64,000 nucleotides of DNA from Campylorhamphus procurvoides (lineage: Eukaryota > Chordata > Aves > Passeriformes > Dendrocolaptidae): contig WBMV01002673.1 of the NCBI GenBank assembly GCA_013396655.1, forward strand, positions 1,179,637 to 1,243,636, in the 5' to 3' direction. Shown piece after piece: positions 36,833 to 48,950 of this stretch. The translations under genes and the position numbers were made by a program. How positions within the stretch are numbered: the first letter of the stretch is position 1; each line of letters begins with the position of its first letter. The notes beneath the pieces are model-generated. The model saw only the letters and a list, made by a program, of their open reading frames with translations, did not search any database and was not told where the DNA came from.

Positions 36833-37655
36833 CTAATTGAACCAAAGAAGTTATATCATTTTCTCTCTTGGACTAAATAAATAGATAATCCTCATTTGCA
36901 TTTGGCAGGCTAACACAGACCATTCACCAATTTTGACAGAGATTGCATATAATGATCTCATTTTTGTTCAGCTCCACTGTCCAAATATCGAAAAGTCTTT
37001 ACACATCACACTCTGTTACTAAAAGACAAAAGCTAAACTGTAACTGAGGTTTCACATCTATGCAGCATCTCTGTGCTCTGCTAAACAATAGTTTGTTCCC
37101 CAAGAGATAGAACTGATGAACTCTGTTTTCCTATGGACTTTTGTCCCCTAATATACCCTTTCTCACTGCATTCACTCTGTTCCCACCATTAAATGCTGAC
37201 TGGCCAGTTGGGGCTTGTTCCCTTGTTTACTTAACTGCCAGTGTTTATGAAACTTGCAGGAAGCTCTGACACTCCTACCTCTCTTTTAATTTGGTTCAAA
37301 ACTGTTTCAAAAGGTACCTGCCGTTAGACAGACAGATATAGCCCTCTCAGCTGGGTTCTTTCCTTCGGAATTAAACTAAAAACTTTCTAAAAAGTGATGC
37401 TGTAAGTTCTTCAGGACTCTAAAGATGGTCCTTTGCCATTTCAGAAGTCAGAGTGTTAACTCTGATACTGGGTACAACTGCACTCCCCCATTGCCCATTC
37501 TGGATCGTGAGGGCTCTCAATAACCCATTCCTTTCACAGATGTGCTGGAATCAGAAGTTAAGTTTCCATGGATTGGTAGGCATTTAAGGACAGAAACACA
37601 TTCATACCTTCCAGGGAGGCAAGTTTTGATAAAAAGTATTCCAACCCCACATGGT

Positions 37656-37667
37656 AAAAAAAAAAAA
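37656..37667 (+). repeat. Poly(A) run
   Basis: Twelve consecutive A followed by taaaatcc. It could be the decayed tail of an old retrocopy or retroelement, but no target-site duplication or recognisable body was seen upstream, so it is listed only as a homopolymer. Confidence 0.8.
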
Positions 37668-39927
37668 TAAAATCCTACTACATTCTGCAGACTCAAACAT
37701 TTTCAATGACTGTCAAGAAATGATTGTGAAGTCTGACAGAGCAGAAGGTGCTCTATGGCCTTCTGTAAAGTGTGTGTGTTGCGCTAAGTATGGGAGTTAG
37801 AAAGGCTGGGCAGGTGCCATTTTAAGTACATAGTACCTTAAACTAAGTGTTGGAAGGAGAGAGCACTGGATTCTTAGGGATTCTCTTTGTCAAAGGAGTG
37901 AAGGAGTTAACTTTATACACCTTCCTGTATTTTCTCCAGTGTCTACTGCAATACCACATTCTGAATTTATTTGTTACACAGATGTGCTGCAGACACCGGT
38001 GCGTGATGAATAAAGATCAACAAGGTATAAAAAGTATGAGTATGCTCACCAGGTACAGGCTTATTGCAACAGAGCCTTCCAGGTCAGTGCTGCAAAGTGG
38101 TGACATCAATTGCTGTAATGAAATGTCTCAGCAATGAAATAGATCTAGGACTTCTGAATTACTTTCTATCCTTCAAAATGTTTTTTCATCTGGATGGTGA
38201 TACTAAGCCTGGTTTCCTGCCATATCTCATGCTGTACACTACACCAGAAGTGTTTAGTGGACTGTAAATCTGTGTTTGGAAAGCAGATTCCCCATTCCCT
38301 CTGCAATACAAATACTGTGAACAATTACCCAGATGGTAGCTGCAGCACTCCTGGTACAAACAAGCAAAGATCATATGAAATGTATGCCTTAACAATTCAT
38401 CCTCCAAAGCTTGAGCCCAGGTTTTCCTTATTATAATTTGAAGTACCTCATATATTTTTATGTGCTGTGTACAGTATAAAGTCCCAGAAAAATGTTTCTC
38501 CAGGAAAACCTGGTGAAAATAATAGTTTAATAGCTCCATATATTTGACTTTAAAGGCAATATATCCTGCAGAATAAGCATCTTAATTATGACCCTGAATC
38601 TGCACTAAGAGACCCCAGTGGGAACTAAAAATGGGTATGAAATTATTCACCAATTTCACCTAACCAAGAAATTTCCAGTATTTCATCCCTCAGTGTTTCC
38701 ACTTCCCTGAATGCAAACCATAGATCAATTTCAGTGTTATCTTAGAGGGAAACTGAGACTAATAATCTTGAGCCACTGAGTTAACAGGTAGAAATCATAG
38801 GATCCATGTACAATGCAGTCATATTCCTCAGCATCCTGACTTGCAATGGACTCTGCCACCTAAATCCAAAACTAGTGGACAAATTCTGATTTGAAATCAT
38901 AGTGGATCAGGTTAAACACCTGATGGGACCACAACTTCCCCAGGGACCTCTCACCTTGTCATCTGAAAGAAGATAGGAAAGAGTTCAAGCAACAAGAAAT
39001 AAAAGACCTTTGGCTCCCAGGTTTGCACAGCATTGATGGGATGAGGGATTTTTAAGCCATGCATCTTGCCCTCACTGAGGGGCACTGAGATGGAAAGAAG
39101 GACAAGTTGCGCTCTGCACTCAGTCTTGCTACAAACTCGAGAGTGAGAAAACCTCCACCAGAAGCAGGCACCTACCACGAAGGAAGGATCTTCCTGAGCA
39201 TCCCAGTGCTCTTCACCTAGTGCCTAGCACAGCCACAGAGATGTCAACACTAATGTAAAATGGGGATGCTGAAATGCACTTTCCTTCCATGCTGAACCAG
39301 GGGGAGCTCCTGGGCCAGAGTCACCCTGAACAGCTCCTGTCTGCACAACCTGCAGCAAGGGGGAACAGGTCACCAATGCCTGAAGGAAGCCAGAGCAGCA
39401 ATGGGTGGAGGAATTACCTCTATGCTCCCCTCAGGCAAAGCCCTTGTCCTCACTGGCCATGAGCCCAGGGGTTTACAAGCCAGTTTCTATAGAAAATGAT
39501 TCTGAGCACCAGGCAGGCAAAGCGACACTGCACAGAAACAGTTACAACAAAAAGAGAGGCTGCAGTGATGTAAGCTCAAATGTCGTGCTGTAAACAGGGG
39601 CTTACTGTTGAACACTTCTGCCTTTTATCTACCGCTACAAACGGATGGCAAGGAAAAGGCTGAGTCTCAATCTAAACTGAAAACAGCTCTAGGAAATAAT
39701 ATTGTGGACTTCTTTCAACCTTTGGGATTTGTTCATTCCTAAAATAGAGGATAGACAATATATGAGTGTGAGGTTTACTGCATTCAGTTCTTTGTGCTGT
39801 CTCAGACTTTCTGAATGACCTTGAGCAAATAATTCACTGTATCCACCCCTTACCCTCCTTTAGCTACATCACAAAAACATGCTGGAAGACTGAATGCATG
39901 GAGAAGGCACTCAGACACCATGGTGAT

Positions 39928-39961
39928 AAGTTCTATACAAAAAAAAGTTCTATACAAAAAG
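39928..39961 (+). repeat. 17-bp tandem duplication
   Basis: Two adjacent copies of aagttctatacaaaaaa (39928-39944 and 39945-39961) differ at a single final base. The near-identity indicates a recent slippage event and may make the locus length-polymorphic. Confidence 0.85.
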
Positions 39962-42900
39962 GTACAGGCATATTTAAAAGAAAAGATAATGCTGGCCTGA
40001 CTCGCTATAAACTATGTGCTCTCCTAAAAGGTCACCTCCTCCAACCTCTTTTGGTTTTTGTTCTTTACCTAAAAATATTGCAAAGTAACAAATAGGTTTT
40101 TTATCATTCCCTTTTCCTTCTTTGCAAAGGACAGTAATTTTCTAAGTGCTGCTTTACACTGAAAGTTGAACCAAGTTATCAGAAAGCTAATGGCGAATTT
40201 CTTACAAACCAATGTAACATTAAAATTTAGTTTGACCATTGACACAAACTCCTTCTCTTGACTGCAGATCAAGTATCTGAGCAGTATCATCGCTGCATGC
40301 AACAATTCCACCTGTTGTATACTAAGAAACACATACCACCAGCACACTCTTTCTACAACAGCCTTTGAAGTACCAGAATGAAAGCAGACAACTGAATCCA
40401 GATTCTGTCTTTGCTTTCAGAGCTTGCACTGACAACAGAGAATAACCAACATTGCGCTTCATCAACTCAGAAGAAAATGCTTGGCACAACTCCAACATGG
40501 AAGGCAACAGAGAGCTGTAGCACCTTTGTAGTCATAATTCAGGCTACAACCACACAAGACAGATTACTCAGCGGGCCTTTTTACTGGTATTTAATCAAAG
40601 ACCATGTCTGTTAATGCAGGGCAAGAGCTCACCTCTATCCAGTAGAGATATATTTCATTATAAAGGGGAATGCTGACATTTGCACAAACAGTTGCAACAG
40701 CCTGCTGCCTTTGGGCAAGGATTACTGAAAACACTTTCTAACCAGTCATTTTAAAGGAAAGTACACAGCAGTGTAAGAGTATGTACAGTGTAACTGTATA
40801 TACCATATGTACACAGTACACCTGATACAAAAGTCTGCATGGCCTTCCATTCAGTTTCAATTGCTGGAGTTTTATTACTTCCAGACTGTAATATATTGGG
40901 GTTTTATGGAGTCCTGTAATAAAATGAGGCTCATATGGGTTCAGTGGCTGTAGGCGTCTCCAATATGAACAGACTCACTCATTCAGCCCCACAACACAAC
41001 AGTCCAGAAAGTCTGCAGACAGCCACTGACCTACAGCTGCCCTGAGAATCTGCACAGACCAAAATATCAGCCATGACTACACATCTGTTTCTTAGGGGAG
41101 GGATTTTAAGAAATGGAAGAACAACTTTGTCACCAAAAGTTCTCTTGATCTTTCAAAATTGTCTTTTACACTCATGAATTCCGAAGGACACTTCATTTGC
41201 CACACTGCCAATATGAAATTACCTGCACTTGCCACTTATGGAGGTCAGTCCTACAGTTATTTTGCCTACATGACCACACTGTCATGGTCTTTACACAGTT
41301 AATCACTGTGTTCCCTTCCACATTTGCTGCCAAGACTGAAACACATGCTTTTTCTCCACCAAAAAAACATGCTTGCAACAAATTAAGCGTTCTCATGTTC
41401 AACATAATACATACTTGGACATCATTATGAGATTTTTCTTTTCTATTACTTTAATTGTCACTGTGCAGCTAGTAGGCATAACCAGCATAATGAAAAATCC
41501 AGAAGGAAAAACATGGGCGTACTCTGATTAAATTTTACTTGCCAAACACATAAGATGGCTTCAGGGTATTTCACATCTCTTTGGAGTGTTTCACAAAGAT
41601 GTCACTGCTCTTTAACCCACTGGCTGTCACTGCAGCCCCAAGAGGACTCTGCTTCCCTCAGAACTCACTGCATCCCAAAGCACAAGTGGAAAGGAGATAC
41701 AGAGGACAGGTATTCATGCTACATCAAGTAGATTTGCTGGTGATTGGTGTGAGCAGTTTTGTCCCAACATACTGACTTTTTTACATCAGCAGCTATAGCT
41801 AGAAACACATCCAGTTTAGTATTTTCCTCTACGACTGCAGTGATTGCTACAGTGTAATGTAAATATAAATGGGACAGGAAGGTTCTGCCTAATAGAGCAA
41901 TAGGAACAGTAGGCTCTCTGTTAAGATTTCCTCTATAATACAATTTCATATTCTCTGACCAAGGCGTAACATTTGTCCTTCCTCTCATCCTTTAAATACA
42001 TCCCAGGTCTGTTAGAGACAGTTGAAAGACAAACTGGCTGTAAATGACATTGTGTCCAAGCTCGTTACAAACCCAGATCTGGGGGATCCTCTCCCTTTAG
42101 TAGCAACACAGCATTTTTGCAGACAATAGCAACAACACTAACTAATGCCAGTGTGCTGACAACTGACATGAAAAGGAAGTACTTCCTGACAAAGAGGATG
42201 GCATGTGCAGTCACTCTTCTGCTATGCCAGTGACAACTCCTCTCTGTCAGCTGAGGAACTGTCCCTCCACTGTCCACTTTTACTTGAACTCCTGATTTAC
42301 ACTTTAAACAAACTTTCTCTGGCAGACAGACAGATCCATTGTGTCACATGCCTTGATCAGGAAGACAGGGAGCTGACAGGAAACCCCCTTGGCTAAACAA
42401 AGCCCAGTTAATGCCAGCTTGCCATTTTTGACATCCCTGTCATTGTCTCTCTGGTATGCATTAGTAACTGGACAGGATCAAATTGCTGGTGATGGTCACA
42501 GAGCTGGCTGCTGGAACAGCCCTTGGAGACATGGGCTCCATCATCAGCCCCTGACAAACCACCACCACTGTGAGATGAACCAAGATGCAGCAACGGAAGG
42601 TGCTAACCAGGTACAGCCTAGGTATTGTTCCAGCAACAGTGAATACTGCCTTCCACTGCAGAAGCATTAGTGCATTCCCTGCCTTTGGGCCCCCTGGTAA
42701 CATAGCACTTTGTAGAAAACCAGAAGTGGACAGCAGGTGTGCTCTCCATGCACCAACAGCTCTTCCCTCAGTGCTAATGGCAGGGGAAGAAGGGATGCTC
42801 ACCTTCCCTGAGTTACTGACTCCTGCTGTGCTTTGACTTGCATTGCTGACTCTACTCCCATTCAGATAGAAGCCTCTAGTTTGGATTTAGGGGTGCCTTA

Positions 42901-44039
42901 AATCCAAGCTGAGAAGAGACAAGCAGGATGAAGCTTGAGAGCTATTGACTTTCACTGTCCTTATTGCAATCAGGAAGTTGGGCTCTGAACTACTACCCAT
43001 CAACTGCAAGCTCAATTCTTTTGCTAATGTAGATGGTCACAACACAGAGCAGTTTCTGCTCCTTAGGGAGGGCACTGATGTGAACTGAGTAGTGTCATGG
43101 AGATAGGAATACAGTTATTCTGTGCCAAATGCCTTTCTTTTACCCATCTGTCTCTCAGCTCCACCTGTGTGCTCCCCCTCTCTGAGACCTCTGACCTTGC
43201 CTTTTTGACCTGTAATCTCTGCTGTGATTGTTAATGTCATATTTACAATCAAAGTAACCAAATCAAACTAGCCAAATAATTGCTTCAGTAACTCAACTGT
43301 ATCAGTCTATATATCTGGCACTTATTATTATTCCTAATAAATTCAACTTGCATATTTATCTCACAGGTCTCTGCTGCTGTATTGATGACTGGATACACCC
43401 TTAAGGGGACAGTTCACATTTAAAAGGAGAGACTCTGTTATGATTTTTGCCAAATTCATTTCAGGGCAATGGGCAGGTATTCTGGCATACAAACCTCACT
43501 GGCCTTTTCTCTTTTTATAGAGGAATTGGGTATGCTCTGAGCAGAGCACACCAGCAAACAGGGGTTTGTGCCATGCTTTCACTTCTCCATGAGCCTCTCT
43601 GTTCACTTGCTTGTGAATAGCATGGAATATGAAATCATGGCTATCCCCTTCTGTGCAAGGGGTCAGAGAGGTCAGCTACAGCTGTGCAAAAGATGTGGGT
43701 TTTTTCCTTTGGTCACAGGACACCAAGGCTTAGCGTAAGTAACGCAACTTGCCTGAATCAAATACAACAAACACTTCATGTGCCACAGCTTGCAATCATT
43801 AAAAGTATCCCAGAAATTAAAAGTACAAACCTGGCATAAACAAAAATCTGGCAGTGAGGAAATCGCTTTCTTTACAAAGACTGTTTTGACATCTGACTAC
43901 AAACTATTGAGATGCTGAAAGGGAACCTCATTTCCATCCCAGCACTCTGTCCTCTTGGGAGCCTGGGCTGGGGGTGGAGAGGTGGTAAAGGGAAGAGTGA
44001 AAAGTGACACCCACAGGGGGAGTAACCTTCCCCAGATAA

Positions 44040-44180
44040 TCAATGGCTTCCTAACGAGCAGCCGACTCCACTGAATATTGATTAGCCAGCGCTGGCAAGC
44101 TCTGCTCCGGGGAGGTCAGCTCTCCTGCCAGCTGCCTTGTGCGAGCACAAAGGAGGCCTCAGCAAAAGGCAATTGTAAAT
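44040..44180. promoter_or_regulatory. Candidate regulatory block with a 12-bp palindrome
   Basis: GCCAGCGCTGGC at 44085-44096 is a perfect palindrome. It directly follows a PBX/HOX-like word (ttgattag) and sits among several CpGs in otherwise CpG-poor sequence. TGGC/GCCA half sites recall NFI, but the arrangement is inverted relative to the NFI consensus TTGGCnnnnnGCCAA, so no factor is assigned. Confidence 0.2.
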
Positions 44181-44649
44181 GGCAGGTTTTATATGAGAGG
44201 CACCATTGAGGCCCTCTGTAGAGGAAAAAACCCCAAAAGTATGGTCACTGCACGAGCAGGCACAAAGCAACAGCAGTCCTGCTAACTTGGGTTATTACAC
44301 TGTGCTATGAAGTGCAACCCTGGCTTTACCCTAATAAACTGGTTTTAAAGATTATCCCTTGCAAATATGCAGATACTCTGAGTAGGTTCCCTCTCCCTAA
44401 AGATTTCACAGGCATGTGCAATGGATGCTGTCAGAGACAGCTGCCCTCCGAAGCCGTGCCCACCTCAGCCCACGCCAGGTACGAGCACACCCCACACCGT
44501 GTCCCATGTGCTGGCCCAGGCCAGCCCTAGGCACGAGTCACACACCTGAGCAGCACAGCTGTGTGCCAGCACTCCATCCCTCTCACAGCACCAGCTCATC
44601 TTACTGCCCCAGTCAGAAACTATGATTTTAGCTTTTTAAATATGAATAG

Positions 44650-44679
44650 TTAGATATTAATGTTTTAGATATTAATGTT
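44650..44679 (+). repeat. Perfect 15-bp tandem duplication
   Basis: The unit ttagatattaatgtt occurs twice head to tail (44650-44664 and 44665-44679) without mismatch. It is a recent local duplication in A+T-rich sequence. Confidence 0.9.
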
Positions 44680-44838
44680 ATTATTACAGCCATTGGTAGA
44701 TATGCACAGAGGAAATTAGCTAGTAGTGACTAAAAGGATATCCTACCTTTTTAGAAGCAGAGAGTCTTTTCTCATAGGCTTTCTGTGGAAAGAGAAATTG
44801 TGACAGTCAGGAAAAAGCGATCTGGAAACCGTGTTCTT

Positions 44839-44876
44839 TAAAAGAAAAAATAGAAAAGAAGAAGAAAAGAAAAAAG
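44839..44876 (+). repeat. Purine-rich low-complexity tract
   Basis: A run almost entirely of A and G (aaagaaaaaa, then gaaaagaagaagaaaagaaa) with a single T. It is a simple polypurine stretch with no gene. Confidence 0.8.
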
Positions 44877-45039
44877 TTCCAGTTCCTGGTTCCTGCCTGG
44901 TGTAACTCATCAGACTTCAGTGGGGCTGTCCCAGAGTAGATTCGTCCCCCTGTCTTTGCCAAAAAGAGAACAACAGGAGCCAGCCAAAGGCATCTGCTTT
45001 TGCATTTCCTCAGCGAATCCGTTCATTATACTCTCATGA

Positions 45040-45160
45040 TAGAGAAGTTGTAAACAAAGGCACTTCATGATGCTGCATTGTGCTATCCATAATTACATTG
45101 TATGTGCTTCATCAGCATACATGCTTCAGGGCACACTGCAAAAGCTTTTTATGTATTCAG
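45040..45160. promoter_or_regulatory. Possible conserved non-coding element
   Basis: Complex A+T-rich sequence with closely spaced homeodomain (ataatta), SOX-like (cattgt, attgtatg) and forkhead-like (tgtaaacaaa, 45049-45058) words. It has no simple repeats and no sustained open frame. Enhancer function is inferred from motif clustering only. Confidence 0.15.
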
Positions 45161-46338
45161 GACTCTTTCTGAAAGGATGGGTTAAATGAAGAGAGGGAAA
45201 AGCTAACAGTTAAAATAGCAAAGGAAAACCTAACAGTTACTTAGAGAGGAGCTAAGCACAAGAGTAGGAGAGGAAGGTTTATCCACACACACTGCAAAAA
45301 AATATGGTAGCAAAATTCCTGCCTATCAGTATCGCATTAGTTTGTGTGCTTTAATACTTTGTCTTACCATTTCTCTTTAAGACCACAAGCCCTTTAAAAC
45401 AGTAAGCATGTTTATGTGGTGGTACCACATGAAAGCCTCTGCCTAGATGGGGATTCAGAAGAACTTCTTTTTAAAAAAAGTTCATTTTGGAAGCTCTCTG
45501 ATGTTAACTTTATATAAATGGCCACCCATGCCCTGACTTCAAAGTGATGTGTCAGGTATAACTCCCTAATTTGTGAGCATTAGAAAATTCTAGTGTCAGA
45601 TCATAAACAAGTCCTAAATTCTTTATAGCTTAGCGGTTGAGCTTAAAGTGTTGGCAGTATACAGTACAAGTCATTCTTGCAGAAGAAATTCTGTTTATCT
45701 TGCAAGCATACACTAACACTGTCTGAGATGTAATTAAGTCCAGCAGAATATAACATATGTCCTGAGAACTCTGCTTTTAGTAGTCCAGAATCTGCCACCA
45801 GAATGTGTGTAATCCTGCTCAAAAGTATTTGTGTCTGAAAAGAAGAACTTGGGGGGAAAAAAGTCCTCAGGATAACCAACATCCAGGTGGGCAGGGGAGG
45901 CAGGATTTGAGGGATGGAAGCTGAGACTGGTCTGGAAAGAGAGCACAGAAAGAGGTAGCAAGGAAGCATGAACAGAGGGGTTGGTGAAGAGACAGAATTT
46001 TCTGGTAAATTCGCCCTATTACCTATTCTGCTGCAAATTCACAGTCTTAGGTTTGTTTGGTTTTTAACAGAAGTAATGTTTGGAAGTGAAAAGGGATAAT
46101 AGAATTTGACCTATATCAAAATGTACTAAAAATGGCACTTAACAATGTCAAATTGTTTTAAATGCTAGATTTCACTGTGGACTATGCAACAGAACAGTTT
46201 CAAAATGCATACATCAAGGCAGCATTTGCATAGTTTAACAGCAAACTGAAAGATTTCTAAACTGTGCAATCCCACTTTCTAAAAATTTACTCCATATCGA
46301 AAAGTTTTATCTATTATTGTCAATTATTCCTGTGCCAG

Positions 46339-46435
46339 AGACCATAAAAGGAAAAGTTCAGGCAGTTCTTTTCTGAACACTTGTTACATAAAGGTAAAAA
46401 CTGTCAGGTTCATGTGCCTTCAAAAGTGTTCTCAG
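46339..46435 (+). other. Candidate exon, unassigned
   Basis: An acceptor (attgtcaattattcctgtgccag) ends at 46338, and a consensus donor (ttctcag followed by gtgagt) starts at 46436. The 97 bases are open in one frame as one base plus 32 codons, including SSGSSFLNTCYIKVKTVRFM, so the intron before would be phase 2 and the one after phase 0. The donor is among the strongest in the window. No family is recognised. The segment could equally be a non-coding exon or a pseudo-exon. Confidence 0.2.
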
Positions 46436-46644
46436 GTGAGTAATTAGAGCTCAACAGTAGCACCTCTAGAAAGGTGCTGGACATGAACATTGCCTCAATC
46501 ACTGCCCAAGTGACAATGGACACAAGGTTTTGGGGAGCAGCCAGTGACAACTCTGTCCAACAACAGGGGAAGGAACTTACATATTTCTCACCAGAGCCAA
46601 ACCCTCTGCCTCACCTGGGCCCCAGAGTTTAGCATCTTACTTAC

Positions 46645-46681
46645 AGAGCATATCCCAGGAATTCTCCAACAGGAGCTGACT
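46645..46681 (-). other. Candidate micro-exon, unassigned
   Basis: On the minus strand a clean acceptor (gtaatcacttccttcag) precedes base 46681, and a gtaagt donor follows base 46645. The 37 bases read SQLLLENSWDML plus one base. It lies 210 bases from the plus-strand candidate at 46339-46435, on the opposite strand, so both are unlikely to be real exons of one transcript. Confidence 0.12.
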
Positions 46682-48381
46682 CTGAAGGAAGTGATTACAT
46701 GGTAAAACCTTGCCATAAAAGCTGTAGACTTACTCCCACTGTCGTTATTTAAAAGGTGTTTGCGTTTATTTCCAAATCATTTTATTCATGACCTTGCCCT
46801 TCAAAGGGAAGAAAGGAAGCCAGCAAAGGACATGAAGAGATATTACCATGTCACAAACCTCCCAGCCAAAGCTTAGTCATTCCATACAAATTCAGAAAGG
46901 TTGGAGATTTGCTCAGATGGAGATTCAAAGTTGTTCAGTTCAGTGTAATGAAGAGAAAAGGATACCCAATTGTCACAAAATAATATACTACTACTTGGCA
47001 GCAAAATATGGTCACTCCATGTTAGCTTTTGTAAAAGTCCTCTCATCATTTATAATAATTATTTATAACATCTTACCTAGCTATTCAACCCCACAGATGT
47101 CAAGTCCTTAGCACAGACAGGAACACCATCTGCTCATTTTGGGTTACCAAAGGTTTGATCCTGCCATCATGGCAGGGGGTCATATTGCAACTGCTGGCAC
47201 AGAGAAATCCATGAGACCTGCAGGAATCAGCTTCTGGCTCCTTAAAAGGATTTTCCCCAGACCTTGCACTACACAGAACAGAACTGAAGAACTTATATTT
47301 ATGTGAAGGAATCTACTTCTCCAGGTCAAAAAGTCTCTATGGATTAATTTTTTAAAAATTCCTTTGGAGTAATTAAATCACAAGTAATGCTTAGGAAGAG
47401 TGCCAGTGTGCCCCCTTTGGAATCATTCTGGCTTTCTCCAGAGCCTCAGTGTAGCTCCAGGAGTGAGTCTGTTCTGAAGAAAACTCACTGTGGAAAACTG
47501 GATGAGACCCACATGTTACCTCACCAGCCCTGAAGTTCAGATGTATGGATGTGTGTATAGTGACCCTGCAGCTGAACTGGAGCCTAAGCCATCCATCCAG
47601 GACAAGTACACAGCACTCAGCATTTCCATGAAAACCCAGTGTGAAGTACAGGGGGCACCACTCACAGGGCTGTGACCACAGCTTCCCTCGGGGCAAGGTC
47701 AGGGCTGGGCTGGAAGGCTGAAACACAAAGCTACATGTGGCCAAAAGTGCTGTGTTTCAAGTGGCTTGGGATCAAACCCTTCCTGATTTGCACCCAAACC
47801 ACATACCATTTCAGGCTTGCTTGTAACTTAGCCAACTGTTGCTGAAGGGTTCACAAACTTCAGTGAACTTGGCTTGAACTTTGCATTGGAAATGAAAAAG
47901 TAAAATAAAACTTTCAAGTGGAAGGTTCTGTCTCGAGAACTTTTGCCCATCTCCAATACTAATGGCTTATAAAACAACAACAGGTGTTCTATTCTACACA
48001 GTGATCCCAAACTCCATTCCCTTCACACACTTTTCCAGGTTTCCTTTTCTGTATGTCTAAGGACATTTCCCACCTCACTGGTTTCACAGAAACGACAATC
48101 TTTAAGATGAGGAAGAAGATTTTCAGCTAAAGTAACACTGTAGGCTATGAATAATTCTTCACTCACAGAAGTAAACTCCCTCCATCCCACAAAGCTTACT
48201 GAGGGAATTGTAACAATACATTCTTTAAGGTTTTCCAAGGCCAAACAAAAAGTAGGTTTCAATTTTTAAGGAGAGTTATAAAATAATATAGAAGAACTTC
48301 ATCATCGTCCTGTCAGTGGTAGTAATTCCAAGCTTAGAGTCACAGATTCCATTATGTGCCTGTATTTATTAGTTGGATATT

Positions 48382-48406
48382 TATATATATATATATATAT
48401 ATATAT
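48382..48406. repeat. (TA)n microsatellite
   Basis: Twenty-five bases of uninterrupted alternating T and A, bounded by ggatat on the left and atatcc on the right, so the whole locus is palindromic. It is likely length-polymorphic and cruciform-prone. Confidence 0.95.
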
Positions 48407-48690
48407 CCCTTTGCTGTTCACCATAAGTTATGGCAGCTTTGAATCTTCCCCAGTGTTTCTGCAGAGAAGTGCATGTTCTTCTCAGTGAGGTCCTTCCCTC
48501 CAGTGTCAGCATCCACTTTTAACATTCTCATTTCAAACCTCTGCCTTAGAACAGGCACTGCAGGTCTGGGGAACTTGAACTGCAGAGTGGCCCATAAAGA
48601 TGAGAAGAAGGGAGAGTGAACCATCTGCAACTGTATGCAGCTCCTGAAGCTATAACTGTTTAAATAAATGGGATTTCATTTAAAGCAAAG

Positions 48691-48850
48691 TCAGTTTAAC
48701 CCTGAACAAAAGTTTACTGAAATTTCTTGTAGAATAGCCTTCAACATCATTATCTGCTTTTCTCCATGCTCATTTTTAGCCTGTTCTGTCAGCTCCTTTT
48801 TAATGTAACTCCCTATTTTTTCTAAAGAATTACTTTTTTGTAGTGGCAGG
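48691..48850 (-). other. Protein-like open segment, unassigned
   Basis: The minus-strand frame here reads as a charged, helix-forming stretch (for example LEKIGSYIKKELTEQAKNEH, then GEKQIMMLKAILQEIS) and meets a weak donor-like gtaaac at about 48720. Possible acceptors upstream (ttctttag, or ctacaaaaaag after a pyrimidine tract) are imperfect. It could be a coding exon, a pseudogene fragment or chance. The composition alone looks more like a coiled-coil protein than its neighbours do. Confidence 0.13.
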
Positions 48851-48900
48851 AGAAAACAATTTGAAAAAAATAACTTACACAAACCTCACTCTGGTGTTCT

Positions 48901-48950
48901 GAAAACAAACAAAAAAACCCCAACCAACCAAACAAACAAAACCAAAAAAC
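48901..48950 (+). repeat. A/C-rich low-complexity tract
   Basis: Interrupted CAAA, CCAA and AAAC units (caaacaaaaaaacccc, then caaccaaccaaacaaacaaa). It is a simple repeat, plausibly a decayed A-rich tail, but no retroelement body was recognised. Confidence 0.8.

Larger units (their letters stand above)
36840..43900. other. Gene-free stretch
   Basis: Unique sequence with no recognised gene. Contents worth naming are a run of 12 A at 37656-37667, a 17-bp tandem duplication at 39928-39961, and a cluster of imperfect GTAC palindromes at 40761-40822. Open frames at 42,390-42,840 lie in overlapping positions on both strands and have no recognised product. Confidence 0.55.

Noticed and set aside
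42389..42836. Overlapping open frames on both strands suggesting a broken gene
   Set aside because: Joining frames would require stops to be ignored, and no family similarity supports it.
47645..47662. Possible CTCF motif (tacagggggcacc)
   Set aside because: The GGGGGCA half is present but the essential CCA at the 5' side is missing (three mismatches).
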